A DNA stretch of 64,000 bases from the NCBI GenBank assembly GCA_937912125.1, contig CALDOK010000194.1, positions 1 to 64,000 of the forward strand, given 5' to 3'. Below are positions 26,571 to 36,452 of the stretch, one piece after another (the stretch's first letter is position 1; every line of letters starts with the position of its first letter). This DNA is from an uncultured Pseudomonadota bacterium (GTDB lineage Bacteria > Myxococcota_A > UBA796 > JAFGLY01). A program made the translations under genes and the position numbers. The notes under the pieces are model-generated. The model was given only the letters and a program-made list of their open reading frames with translations, did no database searches and was not told the origin of the DNA.

Positions 26571-27935
26571 TTGCGCACCCTCCTCAGTACCGTGCTCGCT
26601 GGGCTCTGCGCGGGGTCGCTGCTCGTGGCCTGCGGTCCAGGCTCGGCCGGCGATCGAGCGTGGGAGCGCGGCGACCTAGAGCAAGCCATCGCCCACTACC
26701 AGGCCTGCGCCGAGCTCGAGCCTGAGCGGCGGCTCCGCCTGGCCCGGGCGCTCTCGGGGACCGGCCAGCACGAGGCTGCCGCCGTCGAGCTCGCGGCGGT
26801 GCCCCAGGGCGCCTGGACTCCCGATGGCTTTATGGCCCAGGGCCTGCTGTCGATGGCGGCTGGGCTCCCGGCCGCCGCCGCCCAGGCCTTCGCCACCGGT
26901 GCTCGCCTCGGGGGGGACGCCGCGCTGTGGGTCAACCACTGCGGAGCGCTGCTGGCCGCGGGCACCCCCGATGCTTCCATATGCGCCGAGGCGCTGATGC
27001 GGGCTCCTCAGGATCCTGCGGCCATGCTGGGGCTGGCGGCCTCGGCACTGGCCGAGGACAACCGGGTGGTAGTCGAGCGCACCCTGGGCAACCTGCTCAT
27101 CTCTCCCGAGGTCACCGAGATCCATGTGCTCGAGGCGGCCAGGATCTTCGTCGTGTTGGGGGATGGGGCCAGCGCCTGCGACGCCTTCGTCCAGGCGGGC
27201 GGGGGCGGTGTCGAGGGGGGGCGGGCCTGTGCCGCGGTGGGCCGACGCGACCTGGCGATGCAGATCCTGGAGCCCCTGGCCGAGCAGCCCCAGGCTGCAT
27301 TCATGCTGGGCACCATGGCCCTCGAGCGCGCGCTGGCTCAGGTCATGCAAGGGGAGCGGGAGCGGGACGCCGCGGACGCCTGGCGACGCTTCCGCGCCTG
27401 CGCCGATCACTTCGCCCAGGACCCCAACTGGCACAACAACACCGGTCGGCTGCACGCCCTCGACGGCGAGGAGCAGCTGGCCGAGCTGGCCTTCCGCCGC
27501 GCCATGGAGCTGGATCCCGCCGCTCCCTACCCACCGCTCAACCTCGCGCGCTTGCTCGAGGCACGGGGTGAGCGCCACGAGAGCGCCCTGCTCCTCGAGC
27601 GGGTCTCCGAGCTGGGCGGCCTCACCGCGGCCATCGCCGGGTTGGACCTCGCCCGCCGCGCCAGGGCCGAGGGCAGGCTCGAAGAAGCGGTCGCGCGCGC
27701 CCGGGCCGTGCTCGAGGGGTGCTCGGGCGAACAGGCCGGCGCTTGCATGGTGGAGTCCTGCGTGGTGCTGGCCACCATGCTGGCAGCGACCGAGCCGGAG
27801 CAGGCGGTGGTCCTGCTCGAGCGGGCGGCCGAGATCGGAGGGCCTGGTGTGGCCGTTCGCCTGCGCGCCGAGCCTGATCTCGAGCTCCTCGGCGGCGACG
27901 AGCGCTACGCGTCCATCGTCGGCGCGTCTCCGTAA
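26571..27935 (+). CDS. TPR-rich lipoprotein
   Basis: A lipoprotein of 454 residues if started at TTG 26571, which has GAGGCGG upstream and gives a compact signal peptide ending SLLVAC. An in-frame GTG at 26520 would add 17 residues to the n-region. The mature chain is helical and built from TPR-like units (AWERGDLEQAIAHYQACAEL, LAELAFRRAMELDPAAPYP, ALLLERVSELGG). Expected location is the periplasmic or outer-membrane face, acting as a protein-protein scaffold. No catalytic domain is visible. It diverges from the NYN gene across about 180 bases. Confidence 0.8.
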   Translation: MRTLLSTVLAGLCAGSLLVACGPGSAGDRAWERGDLEQAIAHYQACAELEPERRLRLARALSGTGQHEAAAVELAAVPQGAWTPDGFMAQGLLSMAAGLPAAAAQAFATGARLGGDAALWVNHCGALLAAGTPDASICAEALMRAPQDPAAMLGLAASALAEDNRVVVERTLGNLLISPEVTEIHVLEAARIFVVLGDGASACDAFVQAGGGGVEGGRACAAVGRRDLAMQILEPLAEQPQAAFMLGTMALERALAQVMQGERERDAADAWRRFRACADHFAQDPNWHNNTGRLHALDGEEQLAELAFRRAMELDPAAPYPPLNLARLLEARGERHESALLLERVSELGGLTAAIAGLDLARRARAEGRLEEAVARARAVLEGCSGEQAGACMVESCVVLATMLAATEPEQAVVLLERAAEIGGPGVAVRLRAEPDLELLGGDERYASIVGASP

Positions 27936-28001
27936 ACCCGCAATTGCCGGTTACTATCCAAGGTGTCCAGGCTCGAGATGCGAACGAGCTGCCTCGGAAG
28001 C

Positions 28002-28030
28002 TTGCCACTGGGCGCGGCGCCTTGTACTTA
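28002..28030 (+). promoter_or_regulatory. Candidate promoter of tRNA-Gln
   Basis: TTGCCA (28002-28007) and TACTTA (28025-28030) are separated by 17 bases and lie about 19 bases before the mature tRNA 5' end. The -35 is close to consensus while the -10 is weak. The position suits a tRNA promoter. Confidence 0.45.
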
Positions 28031-28048
28031 GGCCATCGCCAGGCCTCT

Positions 28049-28120
28049 TGGGGCGTCGACAAGTGGTAAGTCATCGGGTTTTGGTCCCGACATTCGTGGG
28101 TTCGAATCCTACCGCCCCAA
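28049..28120 (+). tRNA. tRNA-Gln(UUG)
   Basis: A complete 72-nt cloverleaf. The acceptor stem is TGGGGCG with CGCCCCA, discriminator A. The D-arm is GAC/GTC around AAGTGGTAA. The anticodon stem is TCGGG/CCCGA around TTTTGGT, giving anticodon TTG (UUG, reading CAA). The T-arm is GTGGG-TTCGAAT-CCTAC. The U1-A72 pair is typical of tRNA-Gln. The 3' CCA is not encoded. It lies just upstream of prs on the same strand. Confidence 0.96.
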
Positions 28121-28156
28121 CCCCCTTTCCCAGCGCCCGCGCGCACCGAGGGAACC

Positions 28157-29101
28157 ATGTACGGTGAGCTGAAGATCCTGGCCGGCAACGGCAACCCCGT
28201 CATCGCCGAGAAGATCGCCGACTATCTGGGGGTCTCCCTGGGGCAGGCGCGCATCTCCCGGTTCTCGGACGGCGAGATCAACGTCGAGATCCATGAAAAC
28301 GTCCGCGGGCGCGACGTCTACCTGGTGCAGCCCACCTGCGCGCCGGCCAACGACCACCTCATGGAGCTGCTGATCATGGTCGATGCCTGCAAGCGCTCCA
28401 GCGCTGGCCGCATCACCGCCGTGATGCCTTACTACGGCTACGCCCGCCAGGATCGCAAGGTCGCGCCGCGCGCCCCCATCTCCGCCAAGCTCGTGGCCGA
28501 TCTCCTGGCCGCTGCCGGCGTCCAGCGGGTCCTCACCATGGACCTGCATGCGGGCCAGATCCAGGGCTTCTTCGACATCCCCGTGGACAACCTCTACGCC
28601 AAGCCGCGGCTGGTGGACTTTCTGGCGCGAGAGACCCATGGCCTCGACAAGGTCATCGTCTCCCCCGACGCAGGCGGCGCCGAGCGTGCGCGCTCCTACG
28701 CCAAGGCGCTCCGTGCCGACCTGGCCATCATCGACAAGCGTCGCAGCGGCCCGAACGAGGCCAAGGTCATGCACGTCATCGGCGACGTGAAGGACAAGCA
28801 CTGCATCATCCTGGACGACATGGTCGACACCGCGGGCACGCTCTGCAACGCGGCCGGCGCCCTGCACGAAAACGGTGCCTCGAGCATCATCGCCTGCTGC
28901 ACCCACCCCGTCTTCTCGGGGCCGGCCATCAAGCGCATCCGCGAGAGCAGGCTCGAGCGCATCGTTGTCGGCGACACCATTCCCCTGACGGTCGAGGCGC
29001 GCGACTGCGGCAAGATCCAGGTGGTCAGCGTCGCCGAGCTGTTCGGGGAGGCCATGCGGGCCATCCACTACCAGGACTCTGTCAGCCGCCTCTTCGTCTA
29101 G
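28157..29101 (+). CDS. prs: Ribose-phosphate pyrophosphokinase
   Basis: A 314-residue cytosolic enzyme making PRPP from ribose 5-phosphate and ATP, for nucleotide, His and Trp synthesis. Conserved elements: [19 protein letters not shown] (ATP-binding flexible loop), [36 protein letters not shown], and the PRPP-binding loop [11 protein letters not shown]. Length equals that of standard bacterial class I Prs. The order tRNA-Gln, prs, rplY, pth is a common conserved neighbourhood. Confidence 0.97.
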   Translation: MYGELKILAGNGNPVIAEKIADYLGVSLGQARISRFSDGEINVEIHENVRGRDVYLVQPTCAPANDHLMELLIMVDACKRSSAGRITAVMPYYGYARQDRKVAPRAPISAKLVADLLAAAGVQRVLTMDLHAGQIQGFFDIPVDNLYAKPRLVDFLARETHGLDKVIVSPDAGGAERARSYAKALRADLAIIDKRRSGPNEAKVMHVIGDVKDKHCIILDDMVDTAGTLCNAAGALHENGASSIIACCTHPVFSGPAIKRIRESRLERIVVGDTIPLTVEARDCGKIQVVSVAELFGEAMRAIHYQDSVSRLFV

Positions 29102-29136
29102 GCCTCGACCACATTCGAGCCCTCGTCGTCGCTGGC

Positions 29137-29165
29137 TTGACACCGGGTTGCCCCATGAATAGGTG
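29137..29165 (+). promoter_or_regulatory. Candidate promoter of rplY
   Basis: TTGACA (29137-29142) is followed after 17 bases by TAGGTG (29160-29165). The extended sequences TTGACACCG and TAGGTGG recur almost identically, with the same spacing, upstream of rplM (57,303-57,331). The match between two ribosomal-protein genes supports a real promoter despite the weak -10 box. It would leave a leader of about 180 nt before rplY, in which I see no defined structure. Confidence 0.5.
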
Positions 29166-29355
29166 GCGCGCCCTCGCGGGCCCTGCCCGCTTCGGAAATT
29201 TATCGTGACCGACCGTAAGCTGCGTTGGCCCTTGTGGGTCCATCGTCCGAGACGTGGCGCCAGGTGGGAGAACGGCGTGAGCCTTCTCCACTCCGGCGGA
29301 AACACCGACTCGGGCGGGACGCAGTGAGCGCTCCAGCTTTGTGTCAGGAGGAATG

Positions 29356-29982
29356 ATGCAGGTGATCAAGCTGGCCATCGAGCCCCGCACCGATACCGGC
29401 AAGGGTGCCGCCCGCAAGCTCCGCCGCAGCGGCATGGTTCCGGCCGTGCTGTACCGCGACGGCAATGACCCCGTGATGTTCTCGTTCGATCCGGATGAGC
29501 TGGAGTTTTCGGTGCGCCGTGAAGGCAACCGGAACTCCCTGTTCGGCATCGAGCTGGAAGGCGTCGAGCGCGTCTGTCTCATCAAGGAGTTCCAGCGCCA
29601 TCCGGTCAGCCGCCGGCTGCGCCACATGGACTTCTACGAGGTGGTGGCCGACAAAGAGCTCGTGGTCAAGGTCCGCGTCGAGCCCAAGGGCACGGCCGTG
29701 GGCACCAAGCTCGGCGGTCAGCTCAATGTGCTGCGTCGCACCCTGGACGTGCGCTGCTTGCCAGCCCACATCCCCGCCTCCATCGTGATCGAAGTCACCT
29801 CCCTCGAGGTTGGCGACTTCGTCCGCGTCAACGACATCGTCGCTCCCGAGAACGCCGAGATCATCTACGAGTCCAACTTCAATGTGGTCTCCGTGGTGGG
29901 CAAGCGGCTCGACGGAGACGAGGAAGAGGACGACGAGGGCGAGGAGGGCAGCGATGCCACCGACGCCCCCGCCGAGGCATAG
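29356..29982 (+). CDS. rplY: 50S ribosomal protein L25 (CTC form)
   Basis: A 208-residue L25 of the long CTC type that binds 5S rRNA. Adjacent ATG codons at 29353 and 29356 follow AGGAGG; the second has the more workable spacing. The N-terminal L25 domain (about 1-92) includes GKGAARKLRRSGMVPAVLY and HMDFYEVV. The C-terminal TL5/CTC beta domain (about 95-185) has VEPKGTAVGTKLGGQLNVL. An acidic tail (EEEDDEGEEG) ends the protein. It is followed by pth, as in many bacteria. Confidence 0.96.
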   Translation: MQVIKLAIEPRTDTGKGAARKLRRSGMVPAVLYRDGNDPVMFSFDPDELEFSVRREGNRNSLFGIELEGVERVCLIKEFQRHPVSRRLRHMDFYEVVADKELVVKVRVEPKGTAVGTKLGGQLNVLRRTLDVRCLPAHIPASIVIEVTSLEVGDFVRVNDIVAPENAEIIYESNFNVVSVVGKRLDGDEEEDDEGEEGSDATDAPAEA

Positions 29983-30006
29983 CGCCTCGCGCTGCGAGGT
30001 GTGGTG

Positions 30007-30699
30007 ATGTGGCTCGTGGTCGGACTGGGCAACCCAGGCGCCAAGTACGAGGAAACCCGGCACAACGCCGGGTTCCTGGTCGTCGACGAGGTGGCCCGGC
30101 GCTGGGGAATGGGCAGCGGGAGGTCCCACCTGGGGGCCTCGACCATCCGTGGCACCGTCGCGCGCAGCGCTGTGTTGCTGGCCAAGCCCCAGACCTACAT
30201 GAACCGATCCGGGGAACCCGCTGGGGCGCTGCAGCGCTTCCACGATGTGCCCCTCGAGCGGGTCGTGGTGGTCCACGATGATCTCGATCTGCCCTTTGGC
30301 TCCTTGCGCATCAAGCGTGGCGGCGGTCACGGAGGCCACAACGGCCTGCGCGACCTGCACGGCCACATCGGCGCCGAGTTCCTGCGCGTGCGCTTCGGGA
30401 TCTCCAGGCCGCCGGCCGATCTGGACGCGGCCGACTATGTCCTGGGCCGGTGGGACGACGGGGAGCGCCAGGCGCTGCCCCTGGTCGTCGATCGTGGCGC
30501 AGACGCCGTCGAGGCCATCATCACGGATGGCCCGACAGTGGCGATGAACGCTTTCAATGTACGCCCTCGCCGCAGCAAGGCGAGTGGCGAGGAATCTGCC
30601 CCCTCGGACGACTCCGACGCCTCGGCCACCGCCGAGCCCGCCGCTGTCGTCCAGGATGGGGCTTCGAACCCCACCGCCCCCGAAGGGGCAAGGAGCTGA
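30007..30699 (+). CDS. pth: Peptidyl-tRNA hydrolase
   Basis: A 230-residue cytosolic esterase that frees tRNA from stalled peptidyl-tRNA. ATG 30007 is preferred over two GTGs just upstream because GAGG then lies 7 nt away. Signature elements: [22 protein letters not shown] with catalytic His19 and Asn9, [23 protein letters not shown] and [12 protein letters not shown]. The last 40 residues form a Ser/Ala/Glu-rich tail beyond the usual length. The stop codon overlaps the region holding the AGGAGC ribosome site of hppA, suggesting coupling. Confidence 0.96.
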   Translation: MWLVVGLGNPGAKYEETRHNAGFLVVDEVARRWGMGSGRSHLGASTIRGTVARSAVLLAKPQTYMNRSGEPAGALQRFHDVPLERVVVVHDDLDLPFGSLRIKRGGGHGGHNGLRDLHGHIGAEFLRVRFGISRPPADLDAADYVLGRWDDGERQALPLVVDRGADAVEAIITDGPTVAMNAFNVRPRRSKASGEESAPSDDSDASATAEPAAVVQDGASNPTAPEGARS

Positions 30700-30701
30700 T
30701 C

Positions 30702-32807
<2,106 letters not shown>

Positions 32808-32828
32808 TCACAAGCTTGGGCGGGAGAC

Positions 32829-32886
32829 CCCCGCTCACCCTCCGCGGGGAGGGGCTTCAGCGCCATTTCCGGCGTCGCACCTCCCC
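32829..32886 (+). promoter_or_regulatory. Competing hairpins in the rpsF leader
   Basis: Two mutually exclusive hairpins precede rpsF. CCCCGC (32829-32834) can pair with GCGGGG (32844-32849). Alternatively GGGGAGG (32846-32852) pairs perfectly with CCTCCCC (32880-32886), enclosing an internal loop and a 4-bp apical stem CGCC-ATTTCC-GGCG (32861-32874). The second structure lies about 30 nt before the start codon. Autoregulatory leaders binding S6:S18 are known in front of rpsF in other bacteria; I cannot match the known consensus here. Confidence 0.4.
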
Positions 32887-32916
32887 CTCAACGTCCAAGT
32901 GGAGGAACCCAGGACG

Positions 32917-33426
32917 ATGACTATTCACGAGTACGAGACCACGCTGATCTACCATCCGGAGACCCCGGAACCGGAGCTCCAGCGCATCACCGAGCGCATC
33001 GACGGCGTTATCGGTACCTTCGAGGGCCACAAGCTCTTCTACGACCCCTGGGGTGTCCGCAAGCTGGCCTACCCCATCCAGAAGCAGGCCCGTGGAAACT
33101 ACTTCCACATGGGCTTTGTCGCGAATGCTGAGTGCATCGCCGAGCTCGAGCGCGTCCTGCGCATCGAGGCACACGTCATGCGCTTCCTCACTGTGCGCTT
33201 GTTCGAGGATGTCGACCTCGAGGAGCGGCAGCTCGCCGCTGCCAACCGGCAGGCCGTCATGAGCGCTGACAGCGCTGACGAAGAGGACGATCGTGGCCGT
33301 GATCGCGACCGCGATCGCGACCGTGACCGCGGAGACCGCGATCGCGATCGTGACCGCCGTCCCCCTCGTGGTGCCGACTCGGACTCCGACGAGGTTGGCT
33401 TTTCACCCGATACCGACGAGTCATAG
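32917..33426 (+). CDS. rpsF: 30S ribosomal protein S6 with Arg-Asp repeat tail
   Basis: A 169-residue S6; ATG 32917 gives MTIHEYET, with GGAGG 11 nt and AGGA 2 nt upstream. Residues 1-100 are the standard S6 fold that pairs with S18 on the 30S platform (YETTLIYHPE, GVRKLAYPIQKQARGNYFHMGF, LRIEAHVMRFLTVRL). The remaining 70 residues are an unusual tail: an acidic segment, then a run of Arg-Asp dipeptides (RGRDRDRDRDRDRGDRDR), and an acidic end. Tails on S6 occur in other deltaproteobacteria-like lineages, but this RD run is striking. rpsR follows after 9 nt. Confidence 0.96.
   Translation: MTIHEYETTLIYHPETPEPELQRITERIDGVIGTFEGHKLFYDPWGVRKLAYPIQKQARGNYFHMGFVANAECIAELERVLRIEAHVMRFLTVRLFEDVDLEERQLAAANRQAVMSADSADEEDDRGRDRDRDRDRDRGDRDRDRDRRPPRGADSDSDEVGFSPDTDES
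33297..33358. repeat. Hexamer-like repeat coding for Arg-Asp
   Basis: GATCGC, GACCGC and GACCGT hexamers alternate and encode the Arg-Asp tail of S6. Synonymous codons vary, which suggests that the dipeptide pattern is maintained by selection on the protein rather than only by recent slippage. Confidence 0.7.
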
Positions 33427-33435
33427 GAGGCTCCC

Positions 33436-33660
33436 ATGCGAAGAGGTCGCTCCCGTCGCAAGGTCTGCCGGTTCTGCGCCGACAAGAAGACCACCATCGA
33501 CTACAAGGATCCCAAGCTCCTGAGGTACTTCATCACCGAGCGCGGCAAGATCGTGCCCCGGCGTATCTCTGGCAACTGCGCCCGCCACCAGCGTGAGATG
33601 GCCTTGGCCATCAAGCGCGCCCGTCACATCGCGTTGCTGCCCTTCGTGGCCGCAGAGTAG
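33436..33660 (+). CDS. rpsR: 30S ribosomal protein S18
   Basis: A 74-residue S18, partner of S6. It begins [17 protein letters not shown] and contains [27 protein letters not shown], the family core. The Cys pattern C11, C14 and C48 suggests a zinc-binding (C+) form rather than the Cys-free variant. GGAGG lies 7 nt before the ATG. It sits between rpsF and rplI as in most bacteria. Confidence 0.97.
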   Translation: MRRGRSRRKVCRFCADKKTTIDYKDPKLLRYFITERGKIVPRRISGNCARHQREMALAIKRARHIALLPFVAAE

Positions 33661-33669
33661 GAGGTCGAG

Positions 33670-34113
33670 ATGAAGGTCATCCTTCAGCAGGACTTCGATG
33701 GGCTGGGCCGGATCGGTGACATTGTAAAGGTCTCCGATGGCTATGCCTTCAACTTCCTGATCCCCCGCGGCATCGCCATGCAGGCCGCCGAGAGCAACGT
33801 GCGCCAGATGGAGCACCTGCAGCGAATCACCGAGTCCAAGCGCAAGACCATGCTCGAAGCGGCTCGGGTCGAGGCGGATCGCATCAACGGCACCGCCGTG
33901 TCGCTCAAGCGCCTCGCGGGCGAAGAGGACAAGCTGTTCGGTTCGGTCACCAACCGTGACATCGCCGAGGCCCTCGCGGCCGAAGGCATCGAGATCGACA
34001 AGCGCGACATCGTCCTCGAGGAGCCCATCCGCACGATCGGCGTCTACAACGTCTCCGTGCGCATCCATGCAGACGTAGAGGCCAAGCTCAAGGTATACGT
34101 GATCCGCGAGTAG
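33670..34113 (+). CDS. rplI: 50S ribosomal protein L9
   Basis: A 147-residue L9 that binds 23S rRNA near L1. The N-terminal domain MKVILQQDFDGLGRIGDIVKVSDGYAFNFLIPRG is diagnostic. A long connecting helix (about 40-75) and a C-terminal domain (LFGSVTNRDIAEALAAEGIEIDKRDIVLE) follow. GGAGG precedes the ATG by 5 nt. It ends the rpsF-rpsR-rplI operon before a hairpin. Confidence 0.97.
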   Translation: MKVILQQDFDGLGRIGDIVKVSDGYAFNFLIPRGIAMQAAESNVRQMEHLQRITESKRKTMLEAARVEADRINGTAVSLKRLAGEEDKLFGSVTNRDIAEALAAEGIEIDKRDIVLEEPIRTIGVYNVSVRIHADVEAKLKVYVIRE

Positions 34114-34131
34114 CCCCTCCATTGTCAGTGT

Positions 34132-34163
34132 GCGCCCGGCTGCTGCGGTGGCCGGGCGCTTCT
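34132..34163 (+). terminator. Hairpin after rplI
   Basis: GCGCCCGGC pairs perfectly with GCCGGGCGC (9 bp) around a 10-nt loop, followed by TTCT. It lies in the 75-base gap between rplI and dnaB. The short T-run makes it a moderate terminator candidate, allowing some read-through to dnaB. Confidence 0.45.
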
Positions 34164-34188
34164 ACGTTCAGCACAGGCTTTCGACTCC

Positions 34189-35535
34189 ATGGACTCGACT
34201 CCAGCGTTGCCCCACTCCATCGAAGCCGAGCGTGCCGTCCTCGGCTCCATCCTGCTGGATCCCAAGCTGCTCGACCCCGTCACCGAGGTGGTCGATGCGG
34301 ACATGTTCTACAGGGACGCTCATCGCAAGCTGTTCCGCTTGTTGTCCGAGATGTCCGAGCAGGGGCAGACTCCGGATCCGCTCACGGTCATCGACCGGGT
34401 GCTCGCGAGCGGAGACGAGCAGGGCTTCGGCGGCGCGGCCTACATCAGCTCTCTGCCGGAGCAGGTGCCCTCCACACAGAACGTGGAGGTCTATGCGCAG
34501 CTGGTGCGCGAGAAGGCGGTACGCCGGCGCCTGCTCGAGGTCGCCCAGCACATCGGTGAGTCGGTGCGCAGCGAGTCGGATCTCGAGCAGCTGCTGGACA
34601 TCGCCGAGTCCAGCGTATTCGAGGTCTCGCAGAAGCGGGGCAACAAGGACTGGCATGCCCTGCCCATGCTGGTCGGCGATGAGTGGAAGCGCATCCAGCT
34701 GCTGGCTGAGCACAAGGGCTCGGTCACCGGCATCACCACCGGCTTCGTCGATCTCGACAACAAGCTCAGCGGCTTCCAGCGCAGCGACCTCATCATCCTC
34801 GCAGCGCGCCCCGCCATGGGCAAGACCGCCCTGGCGTTGAACCTCGCCCGGCATGCCGCCATGGAGGGCAAGGTCACCGTCGGCGTCTTCTCCCTCGAGA
34901 TGCCCCGTGGCCAGCTGGCCACCCGCATGCTCTGCGCAGAGAAGGAGATCGACGCCTCCCGCGTCCGGTCCGGTCACCTGCGCCGGGACGTGGAGTGGCC
35001 CAAGCTGGCCGACGCCGTGGAGGCCCTCCACCAAGCGCCCATCCACATCGACGACACCCCGGGGCTCACCATCACCCAGCTGCGATCCAAGGCCCGAAGG
35101 CTCAAGTCGGAGTACCCTGATCTGGGGCTCATCGTGGTGGACTACCTCCAGCTGATGCAGGGCTCGGGCGGTCCCCGGGAGAGCCGGGAGCAGGCCATCT
35201 CGGGCATCAGCCGAGGGCTCAAGGGGCTCGCCAAGGAGCTGAACATCGCGGTGCTCTCCCTCGCGCAGCTCAACCGCGGCGTCGAGCTGCGCCCGGACAA
35301 GCGCCCCATGATGGCGGACCTGCGCGAGTCTGGCGCCATCGAGCAGGACGCCGACCTGGTGCTCTTCATCTACCGGGACGAGTACTACAACAAGGAAGAG
35401 AGCGAGAAGAAGGGCGTCGCGGAGATCGTCATCGGCAAGAACCGCCACGGCCCCACCGGGTCCGTCGAGCTGGCGTTCAAGGGTGAGTTCCTGCGCTTCG
35501 ACAACCTGGATCTGCGGCACGAGGGCTACGTGTGA
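34189..35535 (+). CDS. dnaB: Replicative DNA helicase
   Basis: A 448-residue hexameric 5'-3' helicase of the replication fork. The N-terminal primase-interacting domain (about 1-110; PHSIEAERAVLGSILLD) is followed by a linker and the RecA-type core (about 175-448). Walker A is PAMGKT with Lys212, and Walker B is LIVVDYLQLM. Other elements are FSLEMPRGQLATRM, AQLNRGVELR and KNRHGPTGSVELAF. No intein interrupts it. The position after rplI is conserved in many bacteria. The stop overlaps the next GTG start by 4 nt. Confidence 0.97.
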   Translation: MDSTPALPHSIEAERAVLGSILLDPKLLDPVTEVVDADMFYRDAHRKLFRLLSEMSEQGQTPDPLTVIDRVLASGDEQGFGGAAYISSLPEQVPSTQNVEVYAQLVREKAVRRRLLEVAQHIGESVRSESDLEQLLDIAESSVFEVSQKRGNKDWHALPMLVGDEWKRIQLLAEHKGSVTGITTGFVDLDNKLSGFQRSDLIILAARPAMGKTALALNLARHAAMEGKVTVGVFSLEMPRGQLATRMLCAEKEIDASRVRSGHLRRDVEWPKLADAVEALHQAPIHIDDTPGLTITQLRSKARRLKSEYPDLGLIVVDYLQLMQGSGGPRESREQAISGISRGLKGLAKELNIAVLSLAQLNRGVELRPDKRPMMADLRESGAIEQDADLVLFIYRDEYYNKEESEKKGVAEIVIGKNRHGPTGSVELAFKGEFLRFDNLDLRHEGYV

Positions 35536-36344
35536 GAGCGTCGCTGTCAGTGCTGCTGCTGGCCTGCTCTGTGGTGGGCATGGCCTCGGCCGACGCGGGG
35601 GCCGCGCTGCCTGGGCTCAGCCCCGGGCAGGCCCTGTCCACCGTGGAGCCCGCTGCCCCGATGGAGACTACGCTGGTCCCCATCCCGGTCATGCGCAGCG
35701 GCATCCCGTTGGACGTCGAGGTCATCGGCGGTCAGCACTATGTCGGCGCTTTCGCCGGCCTGCTGGACGAGAAGCTGCAGGTCTCCACCCACGACGGCGT
35801 GGTCGAGGTCCCCCTGCCTGTGGTGGTCGCCGTTCTGGTCGAGGGCGTCTCCTACGCACCGGAGCCCTTCTTGCTCGGGGTCCAGCGCTGGGGCCAGGAG
35901 CTCGTCGAGCAGGCGGTGCGAGTCCCGCGCCCTGCTCTCGTGGCCTGCTCGAGTGCCCTGTGGGCGGGGGCCGGTCCCGCGCTCCTGGGCGACTGGAAGG
36001 GCTTCGCGGCCTACTCGTTGCTCGAGGTCTCGTTCCTGGGCGCCGGCGCCGTGATGATCGTCAACGAGCAGTACGGGCCCCTGCTGCCCTTGGCGGCGCT
36101 CGAGGGCCTGCTGCATGTGTGGGCCGCTGGCGACAGCGTGCGAGAGTCCAAGCGCCGGCGAGCCCGGGCAGAGCTCGCGCTGCTCCCCACGCTGGTGCCT
36201 GGAGAAGGCTCCTCGGCCACCCTCGGGCTGGGTCTGGCGGTGCACCTGGGAGCTCCCACCACAGTGGGGCCCCAGGGAACGATTCCGCGGACCGGAGCTT
36301 GCGTCGAGACGGGCTTGACAGGCCCCTGCCCATTCCCTTATTAG
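35532..36344 (+). CDS. Exported or membrane protein of unknown function
   Basis: A 270-residue protein starting at GTG 35532, overlapping the dnaB stop (GTGA). It has a signal peptide (about 1-20, ending GMASA). Residues about 30-125 are beta-rich (LDVEVIGGQHYVGAFAGLL). About 128-190 contains hydrophobic stretches (FLGAGAVMIV, LLPLAALEGLLHVWAAG) resembling the short membrane hairpins seen in small DUF-type envelope proteins, then a basic segment. No family recognised. The 3' end contains a likely promoter for the next gene. Confidence 0.65.
   Translation: MRASLSVLLLACSVVGMASADAGAALPGLSPGQALSTVEPAAPMETTLVPIPVMRSGIPLDVEVIGGQHYVGAFAGLLDEKLQVSTHDGVVEVPLPVVVAVLVEGVSYAPEPFLLGVQRWGQELVEQAVRVPRPALVACSSALWAGAGPALLGDWKGFAAYSLLEVSFLGAGAVMIVNEQYGPLLPLAALEGLLHVWAAGDSVRESKRRRARAELALLPTLVPGEGSSATLGLGLAVHLGAPTTVGPQGTIPRTGACVETGLTGPCPFPY
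36315..36344 (+). promoter_or_regulatory. Candidate promoter of the FHA-domain gene
   Basis: TTGACA (36315-36320) is followed after 18 bases by TATTAG (36339-36344), within the last codons of the preceding gene. The -35 is perfect and the -10 matches at four positions. Transcription would start near 36,350, which supports an internal start codon (36453) for the FHA gene. Confidence 0.5.
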
Positions 36345-36452
36345 CTGCCCGTGCCCCTGGGCCTTCGTCCAGGTGATGCGGCTATTCCCAGGTGGGTAGA
36401 GAACCCCTCGTTCACCCTCCAACACTTCCTCGAGCTGGAGCGACGCGCGTAC

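Noticed and set aside
26393..26689. N-terminal extension of the NYN protein
   Set aside because: The frame stays open for 99 codons upstream, but the residues are Pro/Arg/Ser-rich and overlap the divergent lipoprotein gene. GTG 26392 has a good ribosome site and begins the NYN fold directly.
28049..28120. tRNA-Gln as an integration site of a mobile element
   Set aside because: No integrase, no repeated tRNA 3' end and no change of base composition are visible nearby; prs follows at once.
33297..33358. CRISPR-like or regulatory repeat array
   Set aside because: The hexamer pattern has no spacers and is in frame with rpsF, coding for Arg-Asp. The 15-bp repeats at 24,889-24,955 and the hexamers at 1-104 are likewise coding.
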